Source: Deltaproteobacteria bacterium (GTDB lineage Bacteria > Desulfobacterota > Desulfobacteria > Desulfobacterales > B30-G6). Taken from it: a stretch of DNA of 20,783 bases. Shown here one piece after another: positions 7,263 through 15,296 of the stretch. Made by a program: the position numbers and the translations under genes. The notes below the pieces were generated by a model. It ran no database searches, was not told where the DNA came from, and was given only the letters and a program-made list of their open reading frames with translations. The DNA lies in NCBI GenBank assembly GCA_003647375.1, contig QMMS01000042.1:1-20783 (forward strand). The letters run 5' to 3'. Numbering within the stretch: the first letter of the stretch is position 1; the number at the start of each line of letters is the position of its first letter.

Positions 7263-7820
7263 ATGGAAAAACAAATAGTTAATTATGAGACAATGCTTAA
7301 GGTTGCAATGGCAATTTCGCATTCTAGAGATCCTGAAGAAGTTGCGCTAATTATAGTCGAAAGCATTAAAACCGCTTTGGATGTTAAAGGTTGTTCTTTG
7401 TTTCTATTCAACCGGAAAACGAATGAACTGGAGCTGGCCACTTCATTCGGGTTGAGTGAAGAGTATATAAACAAAGGCCCTGTGAGTGCATTACAATCCA
7501 TTGCCCAATCGTTAGAGTCTGGACCCGTGGCGATTTATGATATTATGGATGATCCCAGAATCCAGTATCCTAAAGAAGCACAGAAAGAAGGAATATCCTC
7601 AATACTATCGGTGCCTATCGTTGTCGGGGGAAAATTAATGGGAGCAGTGCGTGTTTATACATCTGAACCTTGGGAGTTCAAGCTAGATGATATAAATTTT
7701 GTTCAGGCGCTGGCTCAAATAGCAGGTGGGGCAATAAATATGGCAAGATATGTTAAAGGATTAAAAAGCAGCATTGAAGTCTTGAAAACGATGAGGGAAG
7801 TTCAGGCCCAGCGATCTTAG
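7263..7820 (+). CDS. GAF-domain sensory protein
   Basis: A stand-alone GAF domain of 185 residues. The domain spans about 10-160: an N-terminal helix (MLKVAMAISHSRDPEEVALII), the strand VKGCSLFLFNRKTNELELATSFGLS, the helix segment around SIAQSLESGPVAIYDI, and ISSILSVPIVVGGKLMGAVRVYTSEPWEF, then FVQALAQIAGGAINMARY. No output domain (HTH, kinase, GGDEF or PP2C) is attached, so it must act by binding a small ligand or partner protein. The ligand cannot be predicted. A short amphipathic helix at the C-terminus may mediate dimerisation. ATG at 7263 is well supported by GGAGGG 7 nt upstream. It is followed after 27 bp by the ABM-fold gene, so the two were probably cotranscribed. The protein is cytoplasmic, with no TM segment. 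Confidence 0.88.
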   Translation: MEKQIVNYETMLKVAMAISHSRDPEEVALIIVESIKTALDVKGCSLFLFNRKTNELELATSFGLSEEYINKGPVSALQSIAQSLESGPVAIYDIMDDPRIQYPKEAQKEGISSILSVPIVVGGKLMGAVRVYTSEPWEFKLDDINFVQALAQIAGGAINMARYVKGLKSSIEVLKTMREVQAQRS

Positions 7821-7847
7821 AAAAGTACCTTATAAAAGGGGGGTGCC

Positions 7848-8191
7848 ATGCATGTAAAAGTTCTTATCAAAAGAGACATGATTGCGGGCAAGGAAGAAGA
7901 TTTTTTTTCACATCTTAAAAATCTCCAATCAATGCAATGAATCAAAAAGGCTACATTTCAGGCGAAACCCTGATTTGTGCCGAAAACACAAACAAAGTTA
8001 CGGTGATCAGCATATGGGAAACACTGAAAGACTGGAACAACTGGAAAACCAATAAAAAACGAATTGAAATAGATGCCTTGCTTAATGAGCTCCAGGAAAA
8101 ACCGACCCAATATGAGCCTTATGTTTACAGCAAATATTGGGCTGCTGCTTCACTGGGATTCCCACGTCCGCTCCAGGAACATGATCTATAG
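7848..8191 (+). pseudogene. ABM-fold (antibiotic biosynthesis monooxygenase-like) protein, frameshifted
   Basis: Two overlapping frames together make one small ABM-superfamily protein. The first frame starts at ATG 7848 behind a GGGGGG purine run (MHVKVLIKRDMIAGKEED ... LKNLQSMQ) and stops at TGA 7938-7940. The second continues from 7937 (MNQKGYISGETLICAENTN ... SIWETLKDWNNWKTNKKR ... YEPYVYSKY). The join LKNLQSMxMNQKGYISGETL fits the family pattern if one base were restored near 7934. The product would be about 113 residues, a dimeric ferredoxin-like fold; members include quinol monooxygenases and haem-degrading enzymes, and this branch has no known substrate. It could be a point-mutated pseudogene, a sequencing error, or an ATGA-coupled or -1 frameshifted gene; the first two are more likely. 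It follows the GAF gene closely. Confidence 0.75.
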
Positions 8192-8209
8192 TTTTTTGCA
8201 CATTCAGAC

Positions 8210-8237
8210 ATTGAATATTCGAAATGTCATATTCAAT
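8210..8237. terminator. Hairpin between convergent genes
   Basis: ATTGAATAT / ATATTCAAT (8210-8218 with 8229-8237) form a 9-bp stem with a 10-nt loop. It lies between the converging ABM-like and universal-stress genes. An overlapping alternative stem, GACATT / AATGTC, is possible. There is no long T-tract, so terminator function is tentative. Confidence 0.45.
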
Positions 8238-8271
8238 AGTGACAATGGGCAATTCTGTACTCATTTATTAC

Positions 8272-8664
8272 TCATTTTACTGCTACTACCGCACAATGTG
8301 CGTTTAAAATAACATACTGGGCATTGGATCCGAAAAGCATTTTACCCACCTTTGATCGTCTTTTTACGCCGATGATGATCTCTTCCACATCGTTTTTTTT
8401 CGCAATTGCTACGAGATCCTCACCTGGCGTCAATCCTTTAACCGATAAACTGGTTTTACAGGCAATACCTTCTTTTCTGATAGCGGATTCGACCTGCTCA
8501 AGGTTCTTTTCAGCCTTGGAAAATACTTCTCGGGGTACTTCCGAGCCCCCTTTCATGGAGGTCACGATGACCAATTGGGCATCAAACGCCCGGGCATGTT
8601 TTATAGCGAGCTTCAACGCGTGATCAGCCACATTTGACTTTTCATATCCGACTAAAATTTTCAT
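8272..8664 (-). CDS. Universal stress protein (UspA family)
   Basis: A single-domain universal stress protein of 130 residues, somewhat shorter than the usual 140-150. It starts MKILVGYEKSNVADHALKLA, with the nucleotide-binding loop region at the N-terminus. Near the C-terminus it has the ATP-binding signature G99-VKRRSKV-G107-KMLFGS (residues 99-113), then a final beta strand, CAVVAVK. It probably binds ATP in the cytoplasm and helps survival under starvation or respiratory stress; the exact target is unknown. ATG at 8664 is supported by AGGAG just upstream. The 3' end of a decayed cytochrome-like gene lies 18 bp upstream on the same strand, which suggests the two once formed an operon. Confidence 0.93.
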   Translation of the reverse strand: MKILVGYEKSNVADHALKLAIKHARAFDAQLVIVTSMKGGSEVPREVFSKAEKNLEQVESAIRKEGIACKTSLSVKGLTPGEDLVAIAKKNDVEEIIIGVKRRSKVGKMLFGSNAQYVILNAHCAVVAVK

Positions 8665-8682
8665 ATCTCTCCTATTTCCTCA

Positions 8683-9002
8683 TCAAAATTCGTTAATTAC
8701 CATTACACCTGTTCCACCGAAGCTATCCATATTAACAAGCTCTTCTAATGATTCTTCCAGACTTATTGTCTTTCCAATTAAAGTAGCCTGATAATGCAAA
8801 TACTAATAGCCCCAACCATAGAAGATTCCTAAACCAAACCAAGACAGAATAGTTATACTGATAAATATCACAAGTATCACAAATTTTCCGGCAGGGCAAT
8901 TCTTGCATTAATAGTCGCTTCCATGATATCTTCATGACAACCGGAGCATACGTTTCCGATTTTAAGAATATGGGATTTAGAAATAATTTCAAAGGAGTTG
9001 AT
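8683..9002 (-). pseudogene. Decayed c-type cytochrome-like membrane protein
   Basis: No intact frame covers this interval, but pieces of one protein are readable in two frames. From 9002 to 8880 one frame gives SKSHILKIGNVCSGCHEDIM, with a haem c motif CSGCH at 8934-8948. From 8907 the next frame gives CKNCPAGKFVILVIFISI, then a hydrophobic TM helix to GIFYGWGY, an in-frame TAG at 8803-8805, and a further 39 sense codons (ISLEESLEELVNMDSFGGTG) ending at TGA 8683. At least one frameshift and one stop separate the parts, and no N-terminal signal is found. The remnant ends 18 bp before the universal-stress start. An 86-codon ORF in a third frame (8732-8992) is not the real gene. I do not recognise the exact family. 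Confidence 0.5.
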
Positions 9003-9058
9003 TCATTTGAACCACAGGAAAATTATTCAAGAAGGTGATGCAAGCGGCAACGGTCTGA

Positions 9059-9829
9059 TTAATCGTAAAGAACAGCCATTGCTTGCCTGAGACTTTCAAT
9101 CGGCATCTGGCCGGGTGCGGAAGAGGTGCTGCCGCCGGCAAATGTGATGTCCGACCCGAACAGCCCGCCTGCCAGTCGTGATAGTCTGCCCCGGGGTCCC
9201 ATGGACATAGTTATCGCTGGAATTTTCAAGCCTTGTTCACGCGCTTTTAATGTGGCGTTCAGGAGCGCAAGTACATCATGGTGCCCCTTCGGCATCACGG
9301 CTACCTTGGCGATATCCGCGCCAAGATCCCGGGCCTTAAGAAGCGTGTCGAAAATAAACGTTTCATCAGGGGTCATTTCAAAATTGTGGTAGGAAAGAAT
9401 TACGCGAACGCTGGAATTTCCGGCTGTTTCCACGATGGATTGGATAAAATCGGCATCATTACACAACTCGATGTCAACGATATCCAGGTTGCCGGATGCG
9501 ATTGCCGCTGTAAGCAGGCGTTGCCTCTGATCGCTGGTCAGTTTTTTCAAACCGCCTTCCGAATAGATTCTGCAGGTAAAAATGAGGGGGGTATCCCTGA
9601 ATTGTATTCGCAATTCAGCAAGGGTATCCAGGCTATCGTTGATATCCTGGGCATGGGCATAGCCGTCGATGCGCCATTCCAGTAAATCTGGATCCAACCG
9701 TTTTATGGTCGCTGCCTCTCTGAAAAGATCCGACCTTTCTGCGGCCAGAAGAGGTACGCATATCAGTAACTCAGGGCCGCCAATGATCTTGTTTCTGATC
9801 GTTATTTTGATGTCGCTTTGATGTCGCAT
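9059..9829 (-). CDS. aroD: 3-dehydroquinate dehydratase, type I
   Basis: Third step of the shikimate pathway: 3-dehydroquinate to 3-dehydroshikimate by a Schiff-base mechanism in the cytoplasm. The 256 residues match the type I enzyme (about 250). Seen are E51-W-R53-I-D55, the catalytic histidine H148 in SYHNF, the Schiff-base lysine K175 in DIAKVAVMP, TMSMGPRGRLSRL (208-220), and the closing motif FGSDITFAGG...SAPGQ (224-241). The start is ATG at 9829, chosen because AGGGTGA lies 6 nt upstream; a TTG at 9877 in the same frame would add 16 unconserved residues. It is the last gene of the phasin - ubiB - aroD run, 57 bp after ubiB. The link to its two neighbours is not obvious, unless through quinone or aromatic metabolism. 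Confidence 0.95.
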   Translation of the reverse strand: MRHQSDIKITIRNKIIGGPELLICVPLLAAERSDLFREAATIKRLDPDLLEWRIDGYAHAQDINDSLDTLAELRIQFRDTPLIFTCRIYSEGGLKKLTSDQRQRLLTAAIASGNLDIVDIELCNDADFIQSIVETAGNSSVRVILSYHNFEMTPDETFIFDTLLKARDLGADIAKVAVMPKGHHDVLALLNATLKAREQGLKIPAITMSMGPRGRLSRLAGGLFGSDITFAGGSTSSAPGQMPIESLRQAMAVLYD

Positions 9830-9886
9830 GACTTCACCCTTTGACGCCTTGACGCTGAAGCCCTCCGGCTTTTGCAACCTTAGGGT

Positions 9887-11584
9887 TTACAAACGGCCTT
9901 TTTTCAAGATCGCCACCAGGAGCCAGACACCCATGATGGCTGCGGCCAGAAAACCGATGATGCCGATGAGAGAAATGCCGTAGAAGAGGGGTGGTGTTTT
10001 GGAGATAACAATGAGGGCTGAGCCGATGATAAGAGCCGCAATGATAATGGAAAAAGAGATCCGGTTGCTGATCTGATCATGGGTCGAAAGCATTCGATCG
10101 AGCCCTTGCAGCTCGTGAGAGAAAGAGAGTTTTCGCTGGCGAATCAAACGAGTGATTTCGAGAAGATCTTTTGGAAAATCTCTGAGGAATGTAAACATCT
10201 GCGAAGACAGGGCCAAGATATCGCTTTCCAAACGCTTTGGCGAAAACCGTTGGAGTTTGACCTTTTTGATGAAAGGTTCTGCGTGCTGCAGCATGTCGAA
10301 ATCGGGGTCCAGCGCGCAGGCGACGCTTTCCACGGTGCTCAGTGCCTTCATCATGAGAAAAATATCGGGGTAGATTCTCAAACGGTGACGGGAAGCCAGC
10401 TCCAGCAGATGCTGCAGCAGTTTGCCCAGCTCTATTTCCCTTAAGGGTTTGTAAAGATGCTGACCTATGAATTCGGCAACGTCTTTTTCAAAGGAGCGCA
10501 TATTCGGCTCTACATCCCAGGATGTAATTTTGAGAAGGCAGTTGGCTGCACGGGTTTCGTCTTTTCGCACGATGTTGTCCACCAGTTCGACGAAATCCTC
10601 CCGCGTATTCCGGTCAATGGTGCCCACCATGCCGAAATCAAGCAGACAGATCACGTTGTCCGGCAGAACAAAGATATTGCCTGGATGAGGGTCGGCATGG
10701 AAAAAACCGTGATCGAATATCTGGGTCAGACAGACATGGGCACCCCGGACGGTAATCTTTTGTCTGTCGTAGCCTTCCTGGTCGAGTTGATCCAGTTTGG
10801 ATATCTTGATACCTTGCACCAGTTCTGTTGTCAGTACACGGGAGGTTGTGGTCTCTCTATACACTTTCGGGATATAGACAGTGGGGTCGTGGAGGAACCC
10901 GCGTGACACGCGTTCCATGCTGGTGGCTTCAATGGTGTAATCCAGTTCCCGCTCCAGTGTCTTGGCGAATTCTTCGACAATCTTTACGGGTTGGTGGAAG
11001 GAAAGCTCTTTGATGTGGCGTTCGGCCAGTGTCGCGAGGTGAAGCATGATTTCGAGGTCGACATCAATGAGCCGATGGATGCCGGGTCGCTGAACCTTGA
11101 CGGCAACATCCTCACCATCATGATAACATGCGCGGTGCACCTGCCCGATGGAGGCGGATGCAAGGGGTGTTTCCTCGAAAGTTGTGAAGACATTTTCCAG
11201 GGACTCACGGAGTTCGGATTCGACGATACGTTTGGCATCTTCGAATGGAAAGGGAGGCACCTCATCCTGTAGTTTTGAGAGTTCGTGGATGAAATCGACC
11301 TGCACAAGGTCCGGCCGTGTGGAAAGGATCTGCCCCAGCTTGATGTAGGTGGGGCCTAACTCTTCGAATGCCATCCTGACCCGCTCGGCTCTCGATGATT
11401 TCTCAACACGTTCCCGGCGTTTCTTGTTGATCATCTGCAGGCCGATTTCGATATACTGCTCGATGTTCAGGGTTTCAACAAGGTCGCCAAACCCATATTT
11501 GATGAGAACACCCAGGATTTGCCGGTAACGGTTCAGGTTGCGGTAAGTTCTACCAATGACACCGATTTTGCGTATGCTAAGCAT
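9887..11584 (-). CDS. ubiB: UbiB/ABC1/ADCK-family atypical kinase
   Basis: A 565-residue protein-kinase-like ATPase of the UbiB/ABC1 family, which supports ubiquinone biosynthesis or other isoprenoid-lipid handling in membranes. It has the family-specific K82-L-G-Q85 motif in GPTYIKLGQILSTRPD, the alanine-rich loop ASASIGQVH (143-150), the VAIK-like lysine K163 in DVAVKVQRPG, the catalytic-loop-like FFHADPHPGN (294-303) and the metal-binding D316-F-G. Two hydrophobic segments near the C-terminus (about 505-560) look like a TM hairpin, as usual. Sulfate reducers mostly use menaquinone, so a strict ubiquinone role is doubtful and the symbol names the family. The ATG overlaps the phasin-like gene by 8 nt (ATGCTTAG), implying translational coupling. 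The phasin-UbiB pairing suggests a function at lipid or granule surfaces, but this is inference. Confidence 0.93.
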   Translation of the reverse strand: MLSIRKIGVIGRTYRNLNRYRQILGVLIKYGFGDLVETLNIEQYIEIGLQMINKKRRERVEKSSRAERVRMAFEELGPTYIKLGQILSTRPDLVQVDFIHELSKLQDEVPPFPFEDAKRIVESELRESLENVFTTFEETPLASASIGQVHRACYHDGEDVAVKVQRPGIHRLIDVDLEIMLHLATLAERHIKELSFHQPVKIVEEFAKTLERELDYTIEATSMERVSRGFLHDPTVYIPKVYRETTTSRVLTTELVQGIKISKLDQLDQEGYDRQKITVRGAHVCLTQIFDHGFFHADPHPGNIFVLPDNVICLLDFGMVGTIDRNTREDFVELVDNIVRKDETRAANCLLKITSWDVEPNMRSFEKDVAEFIGQHLYKPLREIELGKLLQHLLELASRHRLRIYPDIFLMMKALSTVESVACALDPDFDMLQHAEPFIKKVKLQRFSPKRLESDILALSSQMFTFLRDFPKDLLEITRLIRQRKLSFSHELQGLDRMLSTHDQISNRISFSIIIAALIIGSALIVISKTPPLFYGISLIGIIGFLAAAIMGVWLLVAILKKGRL

Positions 11585-11882
11585 TCTGGTTGCTGATCAT
11601 TTTCTTCAGTTCCCGGATTTCCTTTTTTAACCCTTTGAGTTCGTCACCGGTGACGATGTCAGCCCGTTTCAAAAATTCATTGACACTCTTTTCCACTCTT
11701 TTTTCCAGTTTAGTCTGGGCTTCCGTGTACCTTTCTTCGAGATCTTTCAGGAATTTTTTCCCTTCCCCTCTGGGCACTTCTCCTTTTTTCTCCAAATCCT
11801 TGGCCAGGGCTTCTACCTCGTCCCATGTTTTGAGAGCCAGGCCGATGCCCGTGAGCATACCTTTTCTGATTAGGTCATACAT
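11577..11882 (-). CDS. Phasin-like coiled-coil protein
   Basis: A small, highly charged helical protein of 101 residues resembling the polyhydroxyalkanoate granule-associated (phasin-like) family. It begins MYDLIRKGMLTGIGLALKTW, an amphipathic helix with a glycine hinge. It continues with long charged helices (EALAKDLEKKGEV, FLKDLEERYTEAQTKLEKRVE, ELKGLKKEIRELKKMI) that have coiled-coil periodicity. There are no cysteines or TM segments. Family members coat granules or act as helper subunits; the sequence is not specific enough to claim PHA binding, and no PHA synthase is in the window. ATG at 11882 has a strong GGAGG 6 nt upstream. It is the first gene of the operon with ubiB and aroD, and its stop overlaps the ubiB start. 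Confidence 0.8.
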   Translation of the reverse strand: MYDLIRKGMLTGIGLALKTWDEVEALAKDLEKKGEVPRGEGKKFLKDLEERYTEAQTKLEKRVEKSVNEFLKRADIVTGDELKGLKKEIRELKKMISNQNA

Positions 11883-12040
11883 GGTTTCCTCCTATTTCGT
11901 GTCCATCCATAAATGGTCTTTTCACGCCCTGCCGGCGTTGGGCGCCATGATTTAACTCCTCAAAATAGCACGCTATTCCTCCGGGTTAAATCTGACGCCC
12001 GTCTTGTCAGAACGCGAAAATCCCTATTTTTGGACGGACA

Positions 12041-13195
12041 CTATTTCATTTTTCCCAGGACGGCGCTGGCAATGGTATTTTTCTGAATTTCACGCGTTCC
12101 TTCATAGATCTCGGTAATTTTGGCATCCCGGTAGAACCGTTCCACTTCGTATTCTTTCATATAGCCGTACCCGCCGTGCAATTGAATGGCTTCATCGGCA
12201 ACTTCCACAGCGGCTCGTGCGGCTACCATTTTGGCCATGGATGTAAGTTTGGGATCGATTCGACCCTGGTCGAAATTCCAAGCGGCTTTATAGGTTATCA
12301 ACCTGGCCACCTCGATCTTGGTGGCCATATCGGCAAGCTTGTGCTGCGTCACCTGGAACTGGGCAATTTTCTTCCCGAACTGTTCCCGTTTCTTGACGTA
12401 ATCGAGAGCCCGGTCAAAAGCACCCTGAGCCGTTCCCAGCGCCTGTGCCGCCACCTGAATCCTGCTTTCATCAAAGAAATGAAGCACATGATAAAAACCC
12501 TTGTTTTCTCCCCCAATGAGGTTGGACAAGGGCACCCGCACATCCTTCAGAACGACTTCTGTCGTGGCCATCATGTTGATGCCCATCTTTTCGCCGATAT
12601 CTACCGTGGACAACCCTTCCCGGTCAGCTTCCACCAGGATGACGCTGATGCCCCTGTAAGAAGGTTTCGCTTCAGGATCTGTCTGGCACATGACGGAATA
12701 GAATCCGGCAAGCCCCCCATTGGTAATAAAGGTTTTGGCACCGTTGATGACCCATTCGTCCCCTTCCTTGACGGCGGCGGTGTCCATGAAGGTGATATCC
12801 GACCCATGATCGGGTTCGGTGAAAGCGCCTGCTGACAGGGTTTTGGCTTCGGCTACCTGGGGCAGCCATTTTTCTTTTTGTTCATCGCTGCCATTATGCA
12901 TGATGAGTTCGGAGGCGAAGCTGGAAAGCGCTACCGCACTCCCGATGGTGGAATCACTCCGGCACAACTCTTCGATGACCAGAATGTCTTCCAGGCTCCC
13001 CAGGCCCTGGCCGGAATATTCTTCCGGGAAATGGACTCCGATAAGACCGAGATCCCCGGCTTTCTGCCAGATTTTTCGCGGAAACTCATGTTTCTTGTCA
13101 AGTTCAAGTGCCAGTTCTTTATCAAATTCGCCTTTTGTAAAATCCCTAACCGCCTTCTGAATGTCTTTTTGTGTTTTGCTGAGTTCAAATTCCAT
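12041..13195 (-). CDS. Acyl-CoA dehydrogenase
   Basis: A flavin (FAD) enzyme of 384 residues, typical for the family. It introduces a 2,3-double bond into an acyl-CoA and passes electrons to electron-transfer flavoprotein. Domain order is normal: N-terminal helices (1-120), the beta domain with SAGAFTEPDHGSD (121-133) and WVINGAKTFITNG (148-160), then C-terminal helices with RIQVAAQALGTAQ and QLHGGYGYMKEY (338-349). The catalytic base is E365 in TEIYEGTREIQ, the position used by short-chain and related enzymes. Two ATGs are adjacent (13198 and 13195). GGGAG sits 4 nt before the first and 7 nt before the second, so the second is preferred. Substrate is not predictable; butyryl-, glutaryl- or alicyclic acyl-CoA are possible. 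It stands alone, with ETF genes outside the window, and is divergent from cooC. Confidence 0.95.
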   Translation of the reverse strand: MEFELSKTQKDIQKAVRDFTKGEFDKELALELDKKHEFPRKIWQKAGDLGLIGVHFPEEYSGQGLGSLEDILVIEELCRSDSTIGSAVALSSFASELIMHNGSDEQKEKWLPQVAEAKTLSAGAFTEPDHGSDITFMDTAAVKEGDEWVINGAKTFITNGGLAGFYSVMCQTDPEAKPSYRGISVILVEADREGLSTVDIGEKMGINMMATTEVVLKDVRVPLSNLIGGENKGFYHVLHFFDESRIQVAAQALGTAQGAFDRALDYVKKREQFGKKIAQFQVTQHKLADMATKIEVARLITYKAAWNFDQGRIDPKLTSMAKMVAARAAVEVADEAIQLHGGYGYMKEYEVERFYRDAKITEIYEGTREIQKNTIASAVLGKMK

Positions 13196-13423
13196 CATCA
13201 ATCTCCCTAAATCATTAACAATATCAACATATCTTACCACATATTTCCAGATGGAAAAAAAGTAACATATGCCAATGGGTATTGCAAGGAGATTAGGGAT
13301 GGGTAAAGCTTCCAGGTCTTTAAAGCGTTAGTCACAAACAGTCTGAACCCATATAAAATGCAATCCATGGGTGTCTATGGTTTGGGGGCGGAAAAGTGAC
13401 TTGACTGATTGCGCATTCTGCCA

Positions 13424-13483
13424 TAAGTTCAGCTTTCAAGCTATAAGCTTTAAGCTGCTTAATGCTTACCGCTTAAAACTTAC
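13424..13483. repeat. Iterated AGCTT-rich palindromic sequence
   Basis: This lies in the divergent spacer between the acyl-CoA dehydrogenase and cooC (13196-13506), just upstream of cooC. It repeats AGCTT/AAGCT with inverted partners, including CAGCTT (13430-13435) and AAGCTG (13452-13457). It is probably a short intergenic repeat; promoters for both genes must lie in or near it. Nothing else was recognised in the spacer. Confidence 0.5.
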
Positions 13484-13506
13484 TGATAGAAAAAGAAAGG
13501 AACCAT

Positions 13507-14256
13507 ATGTCAATATCGATAGCGCTCGCAGGCAAGGGCGGCACAGGTAAAACCACGGTTGCAGGTATGCTCATCAAATATCTGGTTCAGCACCATAAGA
13601 CACCGGTGCTTGCCGTGGATGCAGACAGCAATGCAAATCTCAATGAGGTGCTGGGACTTGAGGTTTCAGGAACATTGAGTGAAGCCCGGGAAGAAATGAA
13701 AAAGGGGCATGTGCCCACCGGCATGACAAAAGATGTATTCATGTCCATGAAATTTGAACAGGCTGTTATTGAAGAGAAGGGGTATGACCTGGTTGTTATG
13801 GGACAACCCGAGGGATCAGGCTGCTATTGCGCCGCCAATACCCTCTTGACGGGTTTCTTGGAGCGGCTGACCAAAAACTATCCATATGTGGTGATGGACA
13901 ATGAAGCCGGAATGGAGCACATCAGCCGATTGACCACCAGTAAAGTCGATCTCCTCTTGGTCGTAGCCGATACCTCCCGAAGGGGACTTCAGGCTGCGAT
14001 GCGGATAGATAAATTATCCAAGGAACTGAATATCGGCGTGGGCAGGAGTTGCCTGATTTTGAACCAGTCCAAAGATGCACCTGCGCCGGCTGTTCATGAA
14101 ATGCTGAAAAATGCCGGTCTTGAGCTCGCTGGAACCATACCGGAAGATCAGACTGTCTACGAATTTGATCTTGAAGGACGTGCCACCATCGAGTTGCCGG
14201 ATGACAACGATGCTGTTCAGTCAGCTTTTGATATTTTTCAAAAAATTATTTCCTGA
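13507..14256 (+). CDS. cooC: CooC/AcsF-type CO dehydrogenase maturation ATPase
   Basis: A 249-residue P-loop ATPase of the SIMIBI/MinD class that delivers nickel to the C- or A-cluster of CO dehydrogenase/acetyl-CoA synthase. The deviant Walker A GKGGTGKTT (9-17) is followed by VDADSNANLNEVLG (37-50). A CxC motif, C106-Y-C108 in GSGCYCAAN, is the metal-binding and dimer-bridging site of CooC proteins. VMDNEAGMEHISR (129-141) is the family Walker B/switch region. ATG at 13507 follows AAAGGA. It starts a plus-strand run: acuC-like follows after 38 bp and acuB-like 39 bp after that. No CODH/ACS subunit lies in the window. The gene implies that the organism has one, most likely for the Wood-Ljungdahl pathway. 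AcsF and CooC cannot be separated here. Confidence 0.94.
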   Translation: MSISIALAGKGGTGKTTVAGMLIKYLVQHHKTPVLAVDADSNANLNEVLGLEVSGTLSEAREEMKKGHVPTGMTKDVFMSMKFEQAVIEEKGYDLVVMGQPEGSGCYCAANTLLTGFLERLTKNYPYVVMDNEAGMEHISRLTTSKVDLLLVVADTSRRGLQAAMRIDKLSKELNIGVGRSCLILNQSKDAPAPAVHEMLKNAGLELAGTIPEDQTVYEFDLEGRATIELPDDNDAVQSAFDIFQKIIS

Positions 14257-14294
14257 AATTACAACGTTCAGATTATAATCAACTAAAGAGTTGT

Positions 14295-15257
14295 ATGTAC
14301 ATGACGATAAAAAAGACAGGTTTTTTATTTGATCAGCGTTATCTTCTTCATGACACCGGACCCTACCATCCGGAAGTGCCTGAGAGACTCCAGGCAATTT
14401 ACCAAGGAATCGAGGAAGGTGGACTGATTCCTGAGCTCAGGATGATTTCGGCAGTCAGGGCGGAGCTCAAGTGGGTGGAAGCGGTTCACAGCGTGGATTA
14501 TATCCGGCGGTTTGAAGAAGTCTGTTTTTCAGGTCAGCGCACAATGGATTCGCCTGACAACAGGATGTGTACGGAAACCTACGAGACGGCACTGCTGGCG
14601 GTTGGCGGTGTGCTCCGGACGGTGGATCTGGTTATGCAAAACGAAATAGACAACGCGTTCTGCGCTGTCAGACCGCCTGGCCACCATGCTGAAGTTTCCG
14701 AAGCCATGGGATTCTGCTATTTCAACAATATCGCTATCGCCGCAAGGTATCTGCAACAGCAGTGGAAGATCCCAAAGGTCGGTATCATCGACTTCGATGT
14801 TCATCACGGAAACGGGACCCAGCATATCTTCGAGAAGGATCCTTCGGTGTTTTACTATTCCATTCACCAGCATCCTTCCTTTGCCTATCCCGGCACCGGC
14901 AGGGAATTTGAGAAGGGATCCGTCGACGGTTACGGGTTTACCAAGAATACACCTGTGCTCCCGGGGCAGGGAGACGAGGAATATCGGCATTATTTCAAAA
15001 GGGATCTGGTGCCGGCGTTTGATCAATTCAAGCCGGATATGATTCTGGTTTCAACCGGCTTCGACGGACACATGGACGATGATATGTCCGACGTCAAACT
15101 GTCCACTGAGGCGTTTTCCTGGATCATGGAAACTGTTTTCCAACTGGCAGAGGATCATTCGAACGGGAAGGTGATTTCCATTCTGGAAGGTGGCTACAGT
15201 CTCAAAAGGCTCCCGGAGTTGGCGCGTAATCATGTTCAGATATTAATGGGTCGATGA
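14295..15257 (+). CDS. acuC: Histone deacetylase-family (AcuC-like) amidohydrolase
   Basis: A 320-residue zinc-dependent deacetylase of the arginase/HDAC fold, which removes acetyl groups from lysines or polyamines. The family opening FLFDQRYLLHDTGPYHPEVP (10-29) is present. The catalytic histidines are H130-H131 in RPPGHHAE. Zinc ligands D168 and H170 lie in IDFDVHHGNG and D257 in STGFDGH. The transition-state tyrosine is Y301 in EGGYSL. All catalytic residues are intact. In Bacillus, AcuC deacetylates acetyl-CoA synthetase and is encoded with AcuB; here too an AcuB-like gene follows at once, so protein deacetylation of an acetyl-CoA enzyme is the preferred role. An acetylpolyamine amidohydrolase is the alternative. 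The start at 14295 has AAAGAG nearby; an ATG two codons later (14301) is possible. No acetyltransferase (AcuA) gene is adjacent. Confidence 0.92.
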   Translation: MYMTIKKTGFLFDQRYLLHDTGPYHPEVPERLQAIYQGIEEGGLIPELRMISAVRAELKWVEAVHSVDYIRRFEEVCFSGQRTMDSPDNRMCTETYETALLAVGGVLRTVDLVMQNEIDNAFCAVRPPGHHAEVSEAMGFCYFNNIAIAARYLQQQWKIPKVGIIDFDVHHGNGTQHIFEKDPSVFYYSIHQHPSFAYPGTGREFEKGSVDGYGFTKNTPVLPGQGDEEYRHYFKRDLVPAFDQFKPDMILVSTGFDGHMDDDMSDVKLSTEAFSWIMETVFQLAEDHSNGKVISILEGGYSLKRLPELARNHVQILMGR

Positions 15258-15296
15258 AATCATTATACAATTATAGTACTGATACAGGAGGACACG

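Noticed and set aside
8803..8805. In-frame TAG as a pyrrolysine codon in the cytochrome-like remnant
   Set aside because: The gene also needs a frameshift to be read and has no intact start, so decay explains the TAG better.
8732..8992. 86-codon minus-strand ORF
   Set aside because: The haem motif and the TM helix are found in the other two frames of this strand, so this ORF is not the ancestral frame.
9830..9877. TTG start for aroD
   Set aside because: There is no properly spaced Shine-Dalgarno sequence; ATG 9829 has one and gives the normal family length.
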